A stretch of DNA of 9,485 nt, from assembly GCA_937975525.1 (NCBI GenBank), contig CALJUJ010000665.1, forward strand, positions 1 through 9,485. The letters are read 5' to 3'. Position numbers and translations under genes: made by a program. Below, in pieces: positions 1-6,236 of this stretch. Position 1 is the stretch's first letter; each line of letters begins with the position of its first letter. Source of the stretch: an uncultured bacterium. Lineage in GTDB: Bacteria > Desulfobacterota > Binatia > HRBIN30. The notes beneath the pieces are model-generated. The model ran no database searches. It saw nothing but the letters and a program-made list of their open reading frames with translations, and had not been told where the DNA came from.

Positions 1-758
1 CGCTCGTCCATTCGTGCGACGTCTACTTCTATCAGGTGGCGCAGCGCCTCGGCATCGAGACGATCGCGCGCTATGCACGCGCCTTCGGCCTCGGCGCACG
101 CAGCGGCCTCGAGTTCGGCTCGGAGAGCCCGGGGACGATCCCCGACGTCGCCTGGAAGCGCCGCCGATTCGGGCAACCCTGGTACGCCGGCGAAACGTTG
201 TCGGTGGCGATCGGTCAGGGGTACGTGACCGCGACCCCTCTGCAGATGGCGAACATGGCGGCGGCCACGGCCGTCGGCCAACGCCTGCGGCCGCATTTCG
301 TGATGCAAGTCGAGGAGCCGGACGGTGAGCTGGTGCGCCGATTCGAGCCCGAGGTGGTGGCAGCGCTGGAGCTCAAGGACAGCACGCTCGCGCTCATCCG
401 GGAGGCCCTGCACGACGTCGTCCACGATCGCGAGGGCACAGGACGGCGAGCCCAGCTGCCCGGGACGGCCATCGCCGGCAAGACTCTGACTTCGCAGGTC
501 GTTCGCCTGAAGAAGCAGGGGCAGGCGGCGACGGAGATCCCGTGGCGCTTTCGCGACCATGCCGGCTTCGTCGCCTATGCACCGGCGGATGCGCCCGAGA
601 TCGCGGTGGCGGTGCTCGTCGAGCACGCCGAGGCCGGGGGCGGCAAGGTGGCCGCGCCCGTCGCCCGCGACGTGTTCGCCGCCTATTTCGAGCTCAAGCA
701 GCAGCGATTGGGAGTCAACTATGCTCAGAGTGGACCGGCGGCTGATCGCGCACTTTGA
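1..758 (+). CDS. mrdA: Penicillin-binding protein 2, C-terminal part (5' end outside window)
   Basis: Class B transpeptidase that cross-links peptidoglycan during lateral wall elongation, working with the glycosyltransferase RodA. The frame is already open at base 3, so the N-terminal half, including the SxxK serine motif, is missing. The visible fragment starts with LVHSCDVYFYQVA, which holds the second motif (SCD, bases 12-20, equivalent to SxN/SxD). It continues with GQGYVTATPLQMANM, typical of the PBP2 transpeptidase domain, and ends with the usual APEIAVAVLVEHAEAGGGKVA block before a short polar tail. The third motif is odd: where PBPs have K-T/S-G-T/S, this protein reads AGKTLTSQVV (lysine codon at 480, leucine at 486-488). 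The GTG at 36 is an internal codon, not a start. The gene overlaps rodA by 38 bp, the usual mrdA-mrdB arrangement, which separates PBP2 from the FtsI type. Identity is firm; whether the altered motif is functional is unknown. Confidence 0.93.
   Translation, partial: LVHSCDVYFYQVAQRLGIETIARYARAFGLGARSGLEFGSESPGTIPDVAWKRRRFGQPWYAGETLSVAIGQGYVTATPLQMANMAAATAVGQRLRPHFVMQVEEPDGELVRRFEPEVVAALELKDSTLALIREALHDVVHDREGTGRRAQLPGTAIAGKTLTSQVVRLKKQGQAATEIPWRFRDHAGFVAYAPADAPEIAVAVLVEHAEAGGGKVAAPVARDVFAAYFELKQQRLGVNYAQSGPAADRAL
710..714 (+). promoter_or_regulatory. Shine-Dalgarno site for rodA
   Basis: GGGAG lies 6 nt before the ATG at 721, inside the end of mrdA. It decides the rodA start: the frame is open back to 559, but the upstream residues are arginine-rich antisense-like sequence unlike any RodA, and the protein from 721 matches the family length. 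Confidence 0.75.
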
Positions 759-1824
759 GTGGCCGCTGTTTCTGATCGCGTTGCTGCTGATCGGGGTCGG
801 CGTGATGACCGTGCTCAGCGCGACGCGCACGCCGGAAGAGCTCGTCAGTCACTTCGTCGTGCGGCAGTTGTCGTGGGCGGGCATAGGCCTCGTCGCGTTG
901 CTGTTGACGATCAGCTTCGACTACCACCTGTTGCAACGCTACGGGTACGCGCTGTACGCAGCGGCCGTCGCGCTGCTCTTGGTCACTGCCGTGGCCGGCG
1001 TCGCCGGCGGCGGCGCACAGCGTTGGATCCGCATCGGCCCGCTGACCTTGCAACCCTCCGAGTTCGTGAAACTCCCGGTGGTCATCGCGTGCGCTGCGCA
1101 CCTGCATCGCCATGTCGGCGAGGACCCCGTGCGCTCCTCGACGCTGGCGATTCCCGCCCTGCTGCTCGGGATTCCCGTACTGCTGATCCTGCGCCAGCCC
1201 GATCTCGGCACGGCGATCATCGTCGCCCTGACCGCGGGCTCGGTGGTGTTGGTCGCCGGGATGCGGATGCGCCTGCTGCTGACCCTCGGCGCCGGAGCCG
1301 CCCTGGCAGTCCCCTACGCTTGGTCGCTGCTGAAGCCGTACCAGCGCCAGCGCATTCTCACGTTCCTCGATCCGCAGTCCGACCCCCTCGGCTCCGGCTA
1401 CCACATCATCCAGTCCAAGATCGCCATCGGCGCCGGCCAGTGGACCGGCAAGGGCTACTTGCAGGGCAGTCAGAACCAGCTCAACTTCCTCCCCGAGCAG
1501 CACACCGACTTCGTCTTCTCGGTGTTCGCCGAGGAGTGGGGGTTCGTGGGCTGCGTCTTGCTGCTGCTCGCCTACATCGCCCTGCTGAGCCGCTGCTTCG
1601 TGATTGCGCTGAGGGCGAAGGACAGCTTCGGGTTGCTGGTCGCAGCCGGGTTGACGGCAATGGTGTTCTGTCAGGTGTTGATCAACATCGGCATGACGAC
1701 GGGGTCGTTGCCCGTGGTCGGAGCGACCCTGCCGTTTCTGAGCTACGGCGGGTCCTCGCTCCTGGTGACGATGGTCGCAATCGGGCTGATGATGAACATC
1801 AGCATGCGCCGCTTCACGTTCTAG
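721..1824 (+). CDS. rodA: Rod shape-determining protein RodA, SEDS peptidoglycan glycosyltransferase
   Basis: Integral membrane glycosyltransferase that polymerises lipid II into glycan strands and partners PBP2 in the elongasome. The product is 367 residues, close to E. coli RodA (370). It is a string of hydrophobic segments starting at about residue 15, consistent with a ten-helix SEDS fold. Family blocks are clear: LQPSEFVKLPVV (conserved Glu114), RQPDLGTAIIVAL, YQRQRILTFLDPQSDPLGSGY with the extracellular loop IIQSKIAIGAGQWTGKG, FLPEQHTDFVFSVFAEEWGF, and LPFLSYGGSSLL near the C-terminus. Asp263 in the HTD motif matches the catalytic aspartate of the family (Asp262 in E. coli). The start at 721 has a good GGGAG site and overlaps mrdA by 38 bp, suggesting translational coupling. 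RodA rather than FtsW is favoured by the preceding PBP2 gene and the HTDFVFSVFAEE block. The gene ends in TAG and faces the rplS operon tail to tail. Confidence 0.96.
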   Translation: MLRVDRRLIAHFEWPLFLIALLLIGVGVMTVLSATRTPEELVSHFVVRQLSWAGIGLVALLLTISFDYHLLQRYGYALYAAAVALLLVTAVAGVAGGGAQRWIRIGPLTLQPSEFVKLPVVIACAAHLHRHVGEDPVRSSTLAIPALLLGIPVLLILRQPDLGTAIIVALTAGSVVLVAGMRMRLLLTLGAGAALAVPYAWSLLKPYQRQRILTFLDPQSDPLGSGYHIIQSKIAIGAGQWTGKGYLQGSQNQLNFLPEQHTDFVFSVFAEEWGFVGCVLLLLAYIALLSRCFVIALRAKDSFGLLVAAGLTAMVFCQVLINIGMTTGSLPVVGATLPFLSYGGSSLLVTMVAIGLMMNISMRRFTF

Positions 1825-1829
1825 GGATC

Positions 1830-1852
1830 GCGGGCGACGGGCTGACGCCCGC
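1830..1852. terminator. Candidate hairpin between convergent rodA and rplS
   Basis: The 78-bp gap between rodA and rplS, two genes that meet tail to tail, holds GCGGGC (1830-1835) and its exact complement GCCCGC (1847-1852), a 6-bp stem with an 11-nt loop. A competing 5-bp stem, CGGGC (1838-1842) with GCCCG (1847-1851), has a TGAC loop. A second inverted pair, CGGCCG, lies at about 1870-1898. No T-tract follows on either strand, so this is not a standard intrinsic terminator. It could help halt both converging transcripts or simply reflect high GC. Confidence 0.3.
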
Positions 1853-1902
1853 ATGGATCAGGGTGGGACGGCCGGCGCGGCGGATTGGCGACGGCCGGAG
1901 AA

Positions 1903-2280
1903 TCACGAGCCCGAGGAGCTCTCTCCCTTGCGGCGCTCGCGCGTGTCTTCCTTCAAGCGAGCCGCCTTTCCGGACAGATCACGAAGGTAGTAGAGCTTGG
2001 CGCGGCGGACGACGCCACGGTTGACGACTTCGATTTTGTCGATGCCCGGCGAGCGCAACGGGAACACGCGCGCGACGCCGCCGCCGTAGGAACCCGTGCG
2101 AACGGTGAAGGTCTCGCGGTTGGCGCTTCCCTTGCGGCCGATGCAGACGCCTTCGAAGGCCTGGATGCGTTCCTTGTCGCCCTCGATGACGCGGACGTGC
2201 ACGCGAACGGTGTCGCCGGGACGGAAGGTGGGGATGTCGCTCTTCAGCTGCTCGCGCTCGATCGCGTCAATCACGTTCAT
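1903..2280 (-). CDS. rplS: 50S ribosomal protein L19 (bL19)
   Basis: Ribosomal protein at the 30S-50S interface. The 125-residue product is complete and has the family blocks in order: IPTFRPGDTVRVHVRVIEGDKERIQAFEG (residues about 17-45, quoted here as landmarks only), GRKGSANRETFTVR, GVARVFPLRSPGIDKIEV, and VVRRAKLYYLRDLSGKAARL followed by a basic, serine-rich tail. The ATG at 2280 is preceded by GAGGAAGA (2290-2283), a good ribosome-binding site with a 5-nt spacer from AGGA. It is the last gene of the ffh-rpsP-khpA-rimM-trmD-methyltransferase operon. Its 93-bp separation from the methyltransferase gene is the largest gap in that operon. No rnhB follows, unlike in many bacteria; instead rodA converges on it. 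Confidence 0.97.
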   Translation of the reverse strand: MNVIDAIEREQLKSDIPTFRPGDTVRVHVRVIEGDKERIQAFEGVCIGRKGSANRETFTVRTGSYGGGVARVFPLRSPGIDKIEVVNRGVVRRAKLYYLRDLSGKAARLKEDTRERRKGESSSGS

Positions 2281-2373
2281 CGTCTTCCTCGGTGCTCGAA
2301 AGGTTGCTGCGGTCGTCGGCCGATCGGATCGACATCCGGATTCGGACCACGGCCTCGCAGGCGAACGGGGTTT
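2281..2373 (-). promoter_or_regulatory. Spacer and 5' leader before rplS, candidate regulatory RNA region
   Basis: This 93-bp spacer separates the methyltransferase stop from the rplS start in an operon whose other gaps are 37 bp or less or are overlaps. On the minus strand it holds a small hairpin, CGGAT-GTCG-ATCCG (2338-2325), 45 nt before the rplS ATG. It is overlapped or flanked by the perfect palindromes ATCCGGAT (2334-2341) and CCGATCGG (2320-2327). I find no convincing -10/-35 pair and no T-tract. It may be a leader for L19 autoregulation, an RNA-processing site, or plain spacer; none of these is shown. Confidence 0.25.
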
Positions 2374-2937
2374 CTACCGCGGGGCGAGAAGGCGGTCAAG
2401 CATGATCGCGGCCGCCGAGCGGACCGACAGGTGGTTGTAGTCGGTCGGCCCGAAGATCGGCTCGAGGAACCGATCGGCACGAGCGAGGATCTCCGGCGCC
2501 AGCCCCCACCCGGTGCCGAGCACGAGCAGATACGGAGCGTCACCGGCACCCGCCAGCTCGGCACGCAGCTCGGCGAAGGATTGGCGCTGCGCGCCCGGCC
2601 GCGCCGAGGTCATCACCAACGTCGGCCGCTGGGTCGTCTCGCGCTCGACGGCGACCATCGTCGTGTCGAGGTCCGATTCCAACCGCACCAGGCCGAGAGC
2701 GTCCTTGCGGGTCTCGTTGTAGGTGCTGCCGTAGCCCGTCTCCCAATGCTCCATGACCTTGGCGGCGAGCGCCCGCAGCGCCGGCACCGGTGTCGCCACG
2801 AAGAACCGCCGCACGCCGTAGGTGCGCGCCGAGCGCGCGATGTCGTGCACGTCGATGTTGGTCAACGCCGTCGTGACGATCAGGCCGTTCTTGTCGACGA
2901 CGGGATAGTGCAGCAGCACGATCGAGAGGTCAGCCAT
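2374..2937 (-). CDS. Putative SAM-dependent RNA methyltransferase, SPOUT-like (Methyltrn_RNA_4 / PF09936 type)
   Basis: Predicted RNA methyltransferase of the trefoil-knot (SPOUT) class; substrate unknown. The 187-residue protein is a single domain. It starts with MADLSIVLLHYPVVDKNG and has TNIDVHDIARSART at residues 26-39, HWETGYGSTYN at 64-74, GTGWGL at 141-146, and YNHLSVRSAAAIMLDRLL at 167-184. The last two blocks are the kind of glycine-rich and C-terminal segments that make up the knotted SAM-binding site in SPOUT enzymes. I recognise the pattern as the family of Thermotoga maritima TM1570, which is also found next to trmD and rplS. The ATG at 2937 lies inside the end of trmD (8-bp overlap), which points to coupled translation. 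The position between trmD and rplS suggests a tRNA or rRNA target, but that is inference from context. Family assignment is confident; function is not. Confidence 0.85.
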   Translation of the reverse strand: MADLSIVLLHYPVVDKNGLIVTTALTNIDVHDIARSARTYGVRRFFVATPVPALRALAAKVMEHWETGYGSTYNETRKDALGLVRLESDLDTTMVAVERETTQRPTLVMTSARPGAQRQSFAELRAELAGAGDAPYLLVLGTGWGLAPEILARADRFLEPIFGPTDYNHLSVRSAAAIMLDRLLAPR

Positions 2938-3679
2938 CGTCGGGTTCCGTGTCGCGGGGTTCCGCGTCGCGACGCAGCTCGGCGAGCAGCGCCGCGTCGT
3001 CTGCGTCCAGGGGGGCGGCGTCGAGCAGATCGGGCCGCGTCGTCAGCGTGCGTCGCAGGGCTTCGCGTCGGCGCCAACGGGCGACCGCAGCGTGGTCGCC
3101 GGAGAGCAGCACGGCGGGGACCGACAGGCCGCGAAACTCGGGGGGGCGGGTGTACTGAGGGTACTCCAGGAGGCCGTCCCCGAAGGATTCCTCGCGCGTC
3201 GAAGCGGCGCAGCCGAGGCTGCCCGGCACGAGCCGCGCGACCGCGTCGGCGACCACGAGGGCGGCGATCTCGCCGCCCGAGAGGACGAAATCGCCGATCG
3301 AGAGCTCCTCGTCGACGAATGAGCGCACGCGCTCGTCGACACCTTCGTAGCGGCCGCAAACCAGCGCCAGCGCGGGCTCGGCAGCGAGTCGCTCGGCGGC
3401 GATCTGGTCGAAACGCTGCCCGCGCGGGCTCAACAGGATGCGCCGCGGCGAGCCCGGCAGCGCTTCGAGCGCCGCGACCACCGGCTCGGCCTTCATCACC
3501 ATGCCGCTGCCGCCGCCGTAGGGCGTGTCGTCGGTGACGCGGTGCTTGTCCGTCGCGTAGGCACGAATGTCGACGGTGGCGAACGAGACGGCGCCGCGCT
3601 CCTGCGCCTTGCGCAACATCGTCGTCGCCAGAGGGGACGCGAAGAAGTCCGGGAACAGGGTGAGGATCGAGAAGTTCAT
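2930..3679 (-). CDS. trmD: tRNA (guanine-N1-)-methyltransferase TrmD
   Basis: SPOUT enzyme that makes m1G37 next to the anticodon, preventing +1 frameshifting. The product is 249 residues (E. coli 255). Visible blocks: MNFSILTLFPDFF, DDTPYGGGSGMVMKAEP (50-66), LLSPRGQRFDQ (82-92), LVCGRYEGVDERV (106-118), the knot segment EELSIGDFVLSGGE (124-137), then GLLEYPQYTRPPEFRG and VPAVLLSGDHAAVARWRR. The catalytic position, Asp169 in the E. coli enzyme, falls in a D-S-F motif; here it reads E-S-F (Glu164), a conservative change. The start is the ATG at 3679, which forms an ATGA overlap with the rimM stop. The open frame extends further upstream, but that sequence is a shadow of rimM. The 3' end overlaps the downstream methyltransferase by 8 bp. 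The C-terminal tail is rich in D, E and R. Confidence 0.96.
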   Translation of the reverse strand: MNFSILTLFPDFFASPLATTMLRKAQERGAVSFATVDIRAYATDKHRVTDDTPYGGGSGMVMKAEPVVAALEALPGSPRRILLSPRGQRFDQIAAERLAAEPALALVCGRYEGVDERVRSFVDEELSIGDFVLSGGEIAALVVADAVARLVPGSLGCAASTREESFGDGLLEYPQYTRPPEFRGLSVPAVLLSGDHAAVARWRRREALRRTLTTRPDLLDAAPLDADDAALLAELRRDAEPRDTEPDDG

Positions 3680-4224
3680 CCGTCGTCGATGAGGCCGGGG
3701 ACCGGCTCGACCAGCATGCGACCGTTGGCGAGGTCGACGTCGCGCACGAAAGCATCGACGAAGGGGATGAGGATCTCGCGCCCTGGGCCGCGGACGACGC
3801 AGACGGCGTGCGCGGCGAGGTCCATCACCTCGGCGATGCAGCCGAGGTCGCGGCCGTCGGTGGTCTCGACGCGCATTCCGATCAGCTGGAAGTGGTAGAC
3901 CTCGTCCGCACCGAGCTCGGGGAGCTCGGTGTACGGGAGAAGGATCTCGGCGCCGACGAGCGGCTCGGCGTCGTCGATCGAGGTGCATCCGTCGAGCTGA
4001 ACGAGCAGTAGCCCCGGCTTGTGGTTGCGCACCGCGACGAGCCGGCGCTCTTCCACGCTCCCGTCGGCGAAGCGCAGCACGACGTGCTCGGCATCGTCGA
4101 GAGCCGTGGAGGACGGGTTGTACAGGCGAGCGCGGAGCTCACCGCGCAGAGCGTGGGTGGCGCTGATGCGTCCGAGGGGCACGAGCGTGCCAGCGGCGGC
4201 GGAGCGAGGGGAGGAAGTGGACAC
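3676..4224 (-). CDS. rimM: 16S rRNA-processing protein RimM
   Basis: 30S assembly factor that binds uS19 and helps mature the 16S head domain. With the GTG start at 4224 the product is 182 residues. The N-terminal RimM domain has GRISATHALRGELR at 18-31. The C-terminal PRC-barrel domain runs from about 107 to 180, with EVYHFQLIGMRVE, GRDLGCIAEV, EILIPFVDAFV and a closing MLVEPVPGLID. The stop overlaps the trmD start as ATGA. The start is the weak point: no clear ribosome-binding site precedes 4224. The frame runs open to 4305, where it overlaps khpA, and another in-frame GTG at 4182 would give a shorter protein beginning just before GRIS. I prefer 4224 because it leaves a 37-nt gap after khpA and a normal length with a short polar N-terminal tail. 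Confidence 0.92.
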   Translation of the reverse strand: MSTSSPRSAAAGTLVPLGRISATHALRGELRARLYNPSSTALDDAEHVVLRFADGSVEERRLVAVRNHKPGLLLVQLDGCTSIDDAEPLVGAEILLPYTELPELGADEVYHFQLIGMRVETTDGRDLGCIAEVMDLAAHAVCVVRGPGREILIPFVDAFVRDVDLANGRMLVEPVPGLIDDG

Positions 4225-4261
4225 GGCGGGGCCGCCAGGGCGCGTGTGCCGCGTCGCCCGG

Positions 4262-4498
4262 CTACTTCTCTTCGAGGATTTCGAGAACGACCTTGCGGTC
4301 GGCACGCGAGGCGACGGCGTTGACGATCGTGCGGATCGACTTCGCCGTGCGCCCCTGCTTTCCGATCACCCGTCCGAGGTCTTCCTTGGCGACCTTGAGC
4401 TCGAGCACCGATGCCGAATCGCCCTGGATCTCGTTCACCTCGACTGCGTCGGGGTCGTTCACCAGAGCCTTGGCGAGGTACTCGACGAGCTCCTTCAT
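4262..4498 (-). CDS. khpA: KH-domain RNA-binding protein KhpA
   Basis: Small cytoplasmic RNA-binding protein of 78 residues, made of a single KH domain (YlqC/KhpA family), usually encoded between rpsP and rimM as here. The diagnostic stretch is VIGKQGRTAKSIR at residues 44-56, whose GKQG (46-49) is the GxxG loop that contacts RNA. The N-terminal helix MKELVEYLAKALVNDPDAV is also typical. In some bacteria KhpA pairs with KhpB (Jag/EloR) and affects cell elongation and division; no KhpB gene is visible here. The ATG at 4498 overlaps the rpsP stop as ATGA, and no Shine-Dalgarno is evident, so translation is probably coupled to rpsP. Confidence 0.95.
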   Translation of the reverse strand: MKELVEYLAKALVNDPDAVEVNEIQGDSASVLELKVAKEDLGRVIGKQGRTAKSIRTIVNAVASRADRKVVLEILEEK

Positions 4499-4797
4499 GC
4501 GGGCGATTCTTCGGATACCTGCGGCTCGCTGGGAGCAGCCTCTGGGCTGGTCGCGGCGAGCACGCCGCTACGCTTGATCAGCTGCTGCACGGAATCCGTC
4601 GGCTGGGCGCCGCGCTCGAGCCAGGCGCGCAGCTTCTCGCCGTCGAGCGCGACCACTTCCGGGTCCGCCCGCGGATCGAACGTGCCGAGCATGTCCAGGC
4701 TGCGACGTCCGCTCGGCGAGCGTTGGTCGGTGACGATGATCCGGTAGAACGGACGCTTCTTGGCCCCGTAGCGAGCCATGCGGATGCGTGTTGACAT
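4495..4797 (-). CDS. rpsP: 30S ribosomal protein S16 (bS16)
   Basis: Ribosomal protein of the 30S body, needed for early subunit assembly. The product is 100 residues, with a conserved core of about 80: MSTRIRMARYGAKKRPFYRI, then VTDQRSPSGRRSLDMLGTFDP, and LRAWLERGAQPTDSVQQLI. The last 20 residues are an acidic, Ser/Pro/Glu-rich extension (ending SEESPA), common but variable in S16. The ATG at 4797 is supported by AAGGGAG (4814-4808), about 10 nt upstream and within the 33-bp gap after ffh. The stop overlaps khpA by 4 nt. It is the second gene of the ffh-led operon; the order ffh-rpsP-khpA-rimM-trmD-rplS is widely conserved in bacteria. Confidence 0.97.
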   Translation of the reverse strand: MSTRIRMARYGAKKRPFYRIIVTDQRSPSGRRSLDMLGTFDPRADPEVVALDGEKLRAWLERGAQPTDSVQQLIKRSGVLAATSPEAAPSEPQVSEESPA

Positions 4798-4830
4798 GAC
4801 GTGTTGTCTCCCTTCGAGAACGGTCGGCTT

Positions 4831-6162
4831 CTACATGGGCAGGCCCGGGATCGGTCCGCGACCGCCGAGCTTGCTCATCTTCTTCATTACCTTCTTGGTT
4901 TGCTGAAACTGCTTCAAGAAGCGATTCACCTCGGCGACGGAGGTTCCGCTGCCCTGCGCGATGCGCTTGCGGCGACTTCCGTTGAGGATGAGGTGGTTGG
5001 ATCGCTCCTGCTTGGTCATCGACGAGATGATCGCCTCGATGCGCTTCAGCTCGGTCTCGGCTTCCGCCATGTCGACGCCCTTGGTGAGCTTCTTCATGCC
5101 CGGAATCATGCCCATGAGGTCGCCCATCGACCCCATCTTGCGGAGCACCTGGATCTGGTCGCGGAAGTCTTCGAGCGTGAACTCGTTCCTCCGCATCTTC
5201 TTTTGCAGCGCCTGCGCCTGCTTGGCGTCATAGGCTTTCTCCGCCTTCTCGATCAGCGACATCATGTCGCCCATGCCGAGAATGCGCTGCGCCATCCGGT
5301 CCGGGTGGAAGACCTCGATCGCCTCGAGCTTCTCGCCGGTGCCGACGAAGAGCACCGGCGCCCCGGTCACGGCGCGTACCGAGAGCGCCGCGCCGCCACG
5401 GGCGTCGCCGTCGAGCTTGGTGAGAACGACGCCGGTCAATCCGAGGCGCTCGTGGAAGCCACGCGCGACGTTGACCGCGTCCTGGCCGGTCATCGCATCG
5501 ACGACCAACAGTACCGCTTTGGGTTGCACGGCCGCCTTTACGCGCACGAGCTCGTCCATCAGCTCGTCGTCGATCTGCAGGCGACCGGCGGTGTCGATGA
5601 GCACGATGTCGCGACCCAGGTTGGCCGCCTGCTTCACCGCGTCGCGGGCGATGTCGACCGGGTCCTGGCTCGCCTCCGACGGGTGCACCGGGCAGTCGAT
5701 CTGGGCGCCGAGAATCGTCAGCTGCTCGATCGCCGCCGGGCGGTAGACGTCCGCGGGAACCAGGTACGGGCGCCGCTGCTGGTCGCCCATCAGCAGCTTT
5801 GCCAGCTTGCCCACCGAGGTCGTCTTGCCGGAACCCTGAAGCCCGACGACCAGCACCGGCACCGGAGGCGTCGCCGACAGGTCGAGCTTCGCCGCCTTGT
5901 CGCCCATGAGGTGAGCGAGCTCCTGGTGCACGACTTTGATGAACTGCTGCTCGGGCGTCAGGCTCTGCAGCACGTCCTGGCCGAGGGCCTTCTCCTGCAC
6001 CCGCTTGGTGAAGTCCTGGACGACCTCGAAATGGACGTCGGCCTCCAGCAACGCGAGGCGAACCTCGCGGACCGCGTCGGAGATGTTCTTCTCCGTGATC
6101 CGTCCCAGCCCGCGCAGCTTGCGGACTGTTTGATCGATCTTGTCGCTCAGTGTTTCGAACAT
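4831..6162 (-). CDS. ffh: Signal recognition particle protein Ffh (SRP54)
   Basis: GTPase subunit of the signal recognition particle, which binds signal sequences on ribosomes and delivers them to FtsY at the membrane. The 443-residue product is full length. The N domain is residues 1 to about 90. The G domain has the P-loop GLQGSGKTT (107-115), the PADVYRPAA insertion-box segment (136-144), DTAGR (190-194), TKLDGDARGGAAL (248-260) and GTGEK (274-278). The methionine-rich M domain starts near residue 298, with MGSMGDLMGMIPGM (343-356) as the signal-binding finger loop, SMTKQER (381-387), and NGSRRKRIAQGSGTSV (394-409), the 4.5S RNA-binding helix-turn-helix. The ATG at 6162 is preceded by AAGGGA. 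A sigma-70-like promoter lies 48-74 bp upstream, so this appears to be the first gene of the operon. The 4.5S RNA gene is not in the window. Confidence 0.98.
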   Translation of the reverse strand: MFETLSDKIDQTVRKLRGLGRITEKNISDAVREVRLALLEADVHFEVVQDFTKRVQEKALGQDVLQSLTPEQQFIKVVHQELAHLMGDKAAKLDLSATPPVPVLVVGLQGSGKTTSVGKLAKLLMGDQQRRPYLVPADVYRPAAIEQLTILGAQIDCPVHPSEASQDPVDIARDAVKQAANLGRDIVLIDTAGRLQIDDELMDELVRVKAAVQPKAVLLVVDAMTGQDAVNVARGFHERLGLTGVVLTKLDGDARGGAALSVRAVTGAPVLFVGTGEKLEAIEVFHPDRMAQRILGMGDMMSLIEKAEKAYDAKQAQALQKKMRRNEFTLEDFRDQIQVLRKMGSMGDLMGMIPGMKKLTKGVDMAEAETELKRIEAIISSMTKQERSNHLILNGSRRKRIAQGSGTSVAEVNRFLKQFQQTKKVMKKMSKLGGRGPIPGLPM

Positions 6163-6209
6163 GATTCCCTTGCGCGTCCCTCGCGGGCGGCCGTGCGGGA
6201 AACGGGGAA

Positions 6210-6236
6210 AGTATAGAAGCGACCTGGCGAAGTCAA
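6210..6236 (-). promoter_or_regulatory. Sigma-70-type promoter for the ffh-rplS operon
   Basis: On the minus strand TTGACT (6236-6231) matches the -35 consensus at 5 of 6 bases and TATACT (6215-6210) matches the -10 consensus at 5 of 6. The spacer is 15 bp, shorter than the preferred 17, so strength may be moderate. Start of transcription would be near 6203, giving a leader of about 40 nt before the ffh ATG. It is the only AT-rich patch in this gap, and its -35 box covers the pabC stop codon (6235-6233). Confidence 0.6.

Noticed and set aside
1885..3537. A 550-codon open frame on the plus strand opposite rplS, the methyltransferase and trmD.
   Set aside because: It is arginine- and alanine-rich low-complexity sequence expected antisense to high-GC genes. 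The minus-strand genes are clear family members, and no domain is recognisable in it.
4801..6216. A 471-codon plus-strand open frame opposite ffh.
   Set aside because: The reading is rich in H, L, R and V, with no family resemblance. ffh on the other strand explains the open frame through codon bias.
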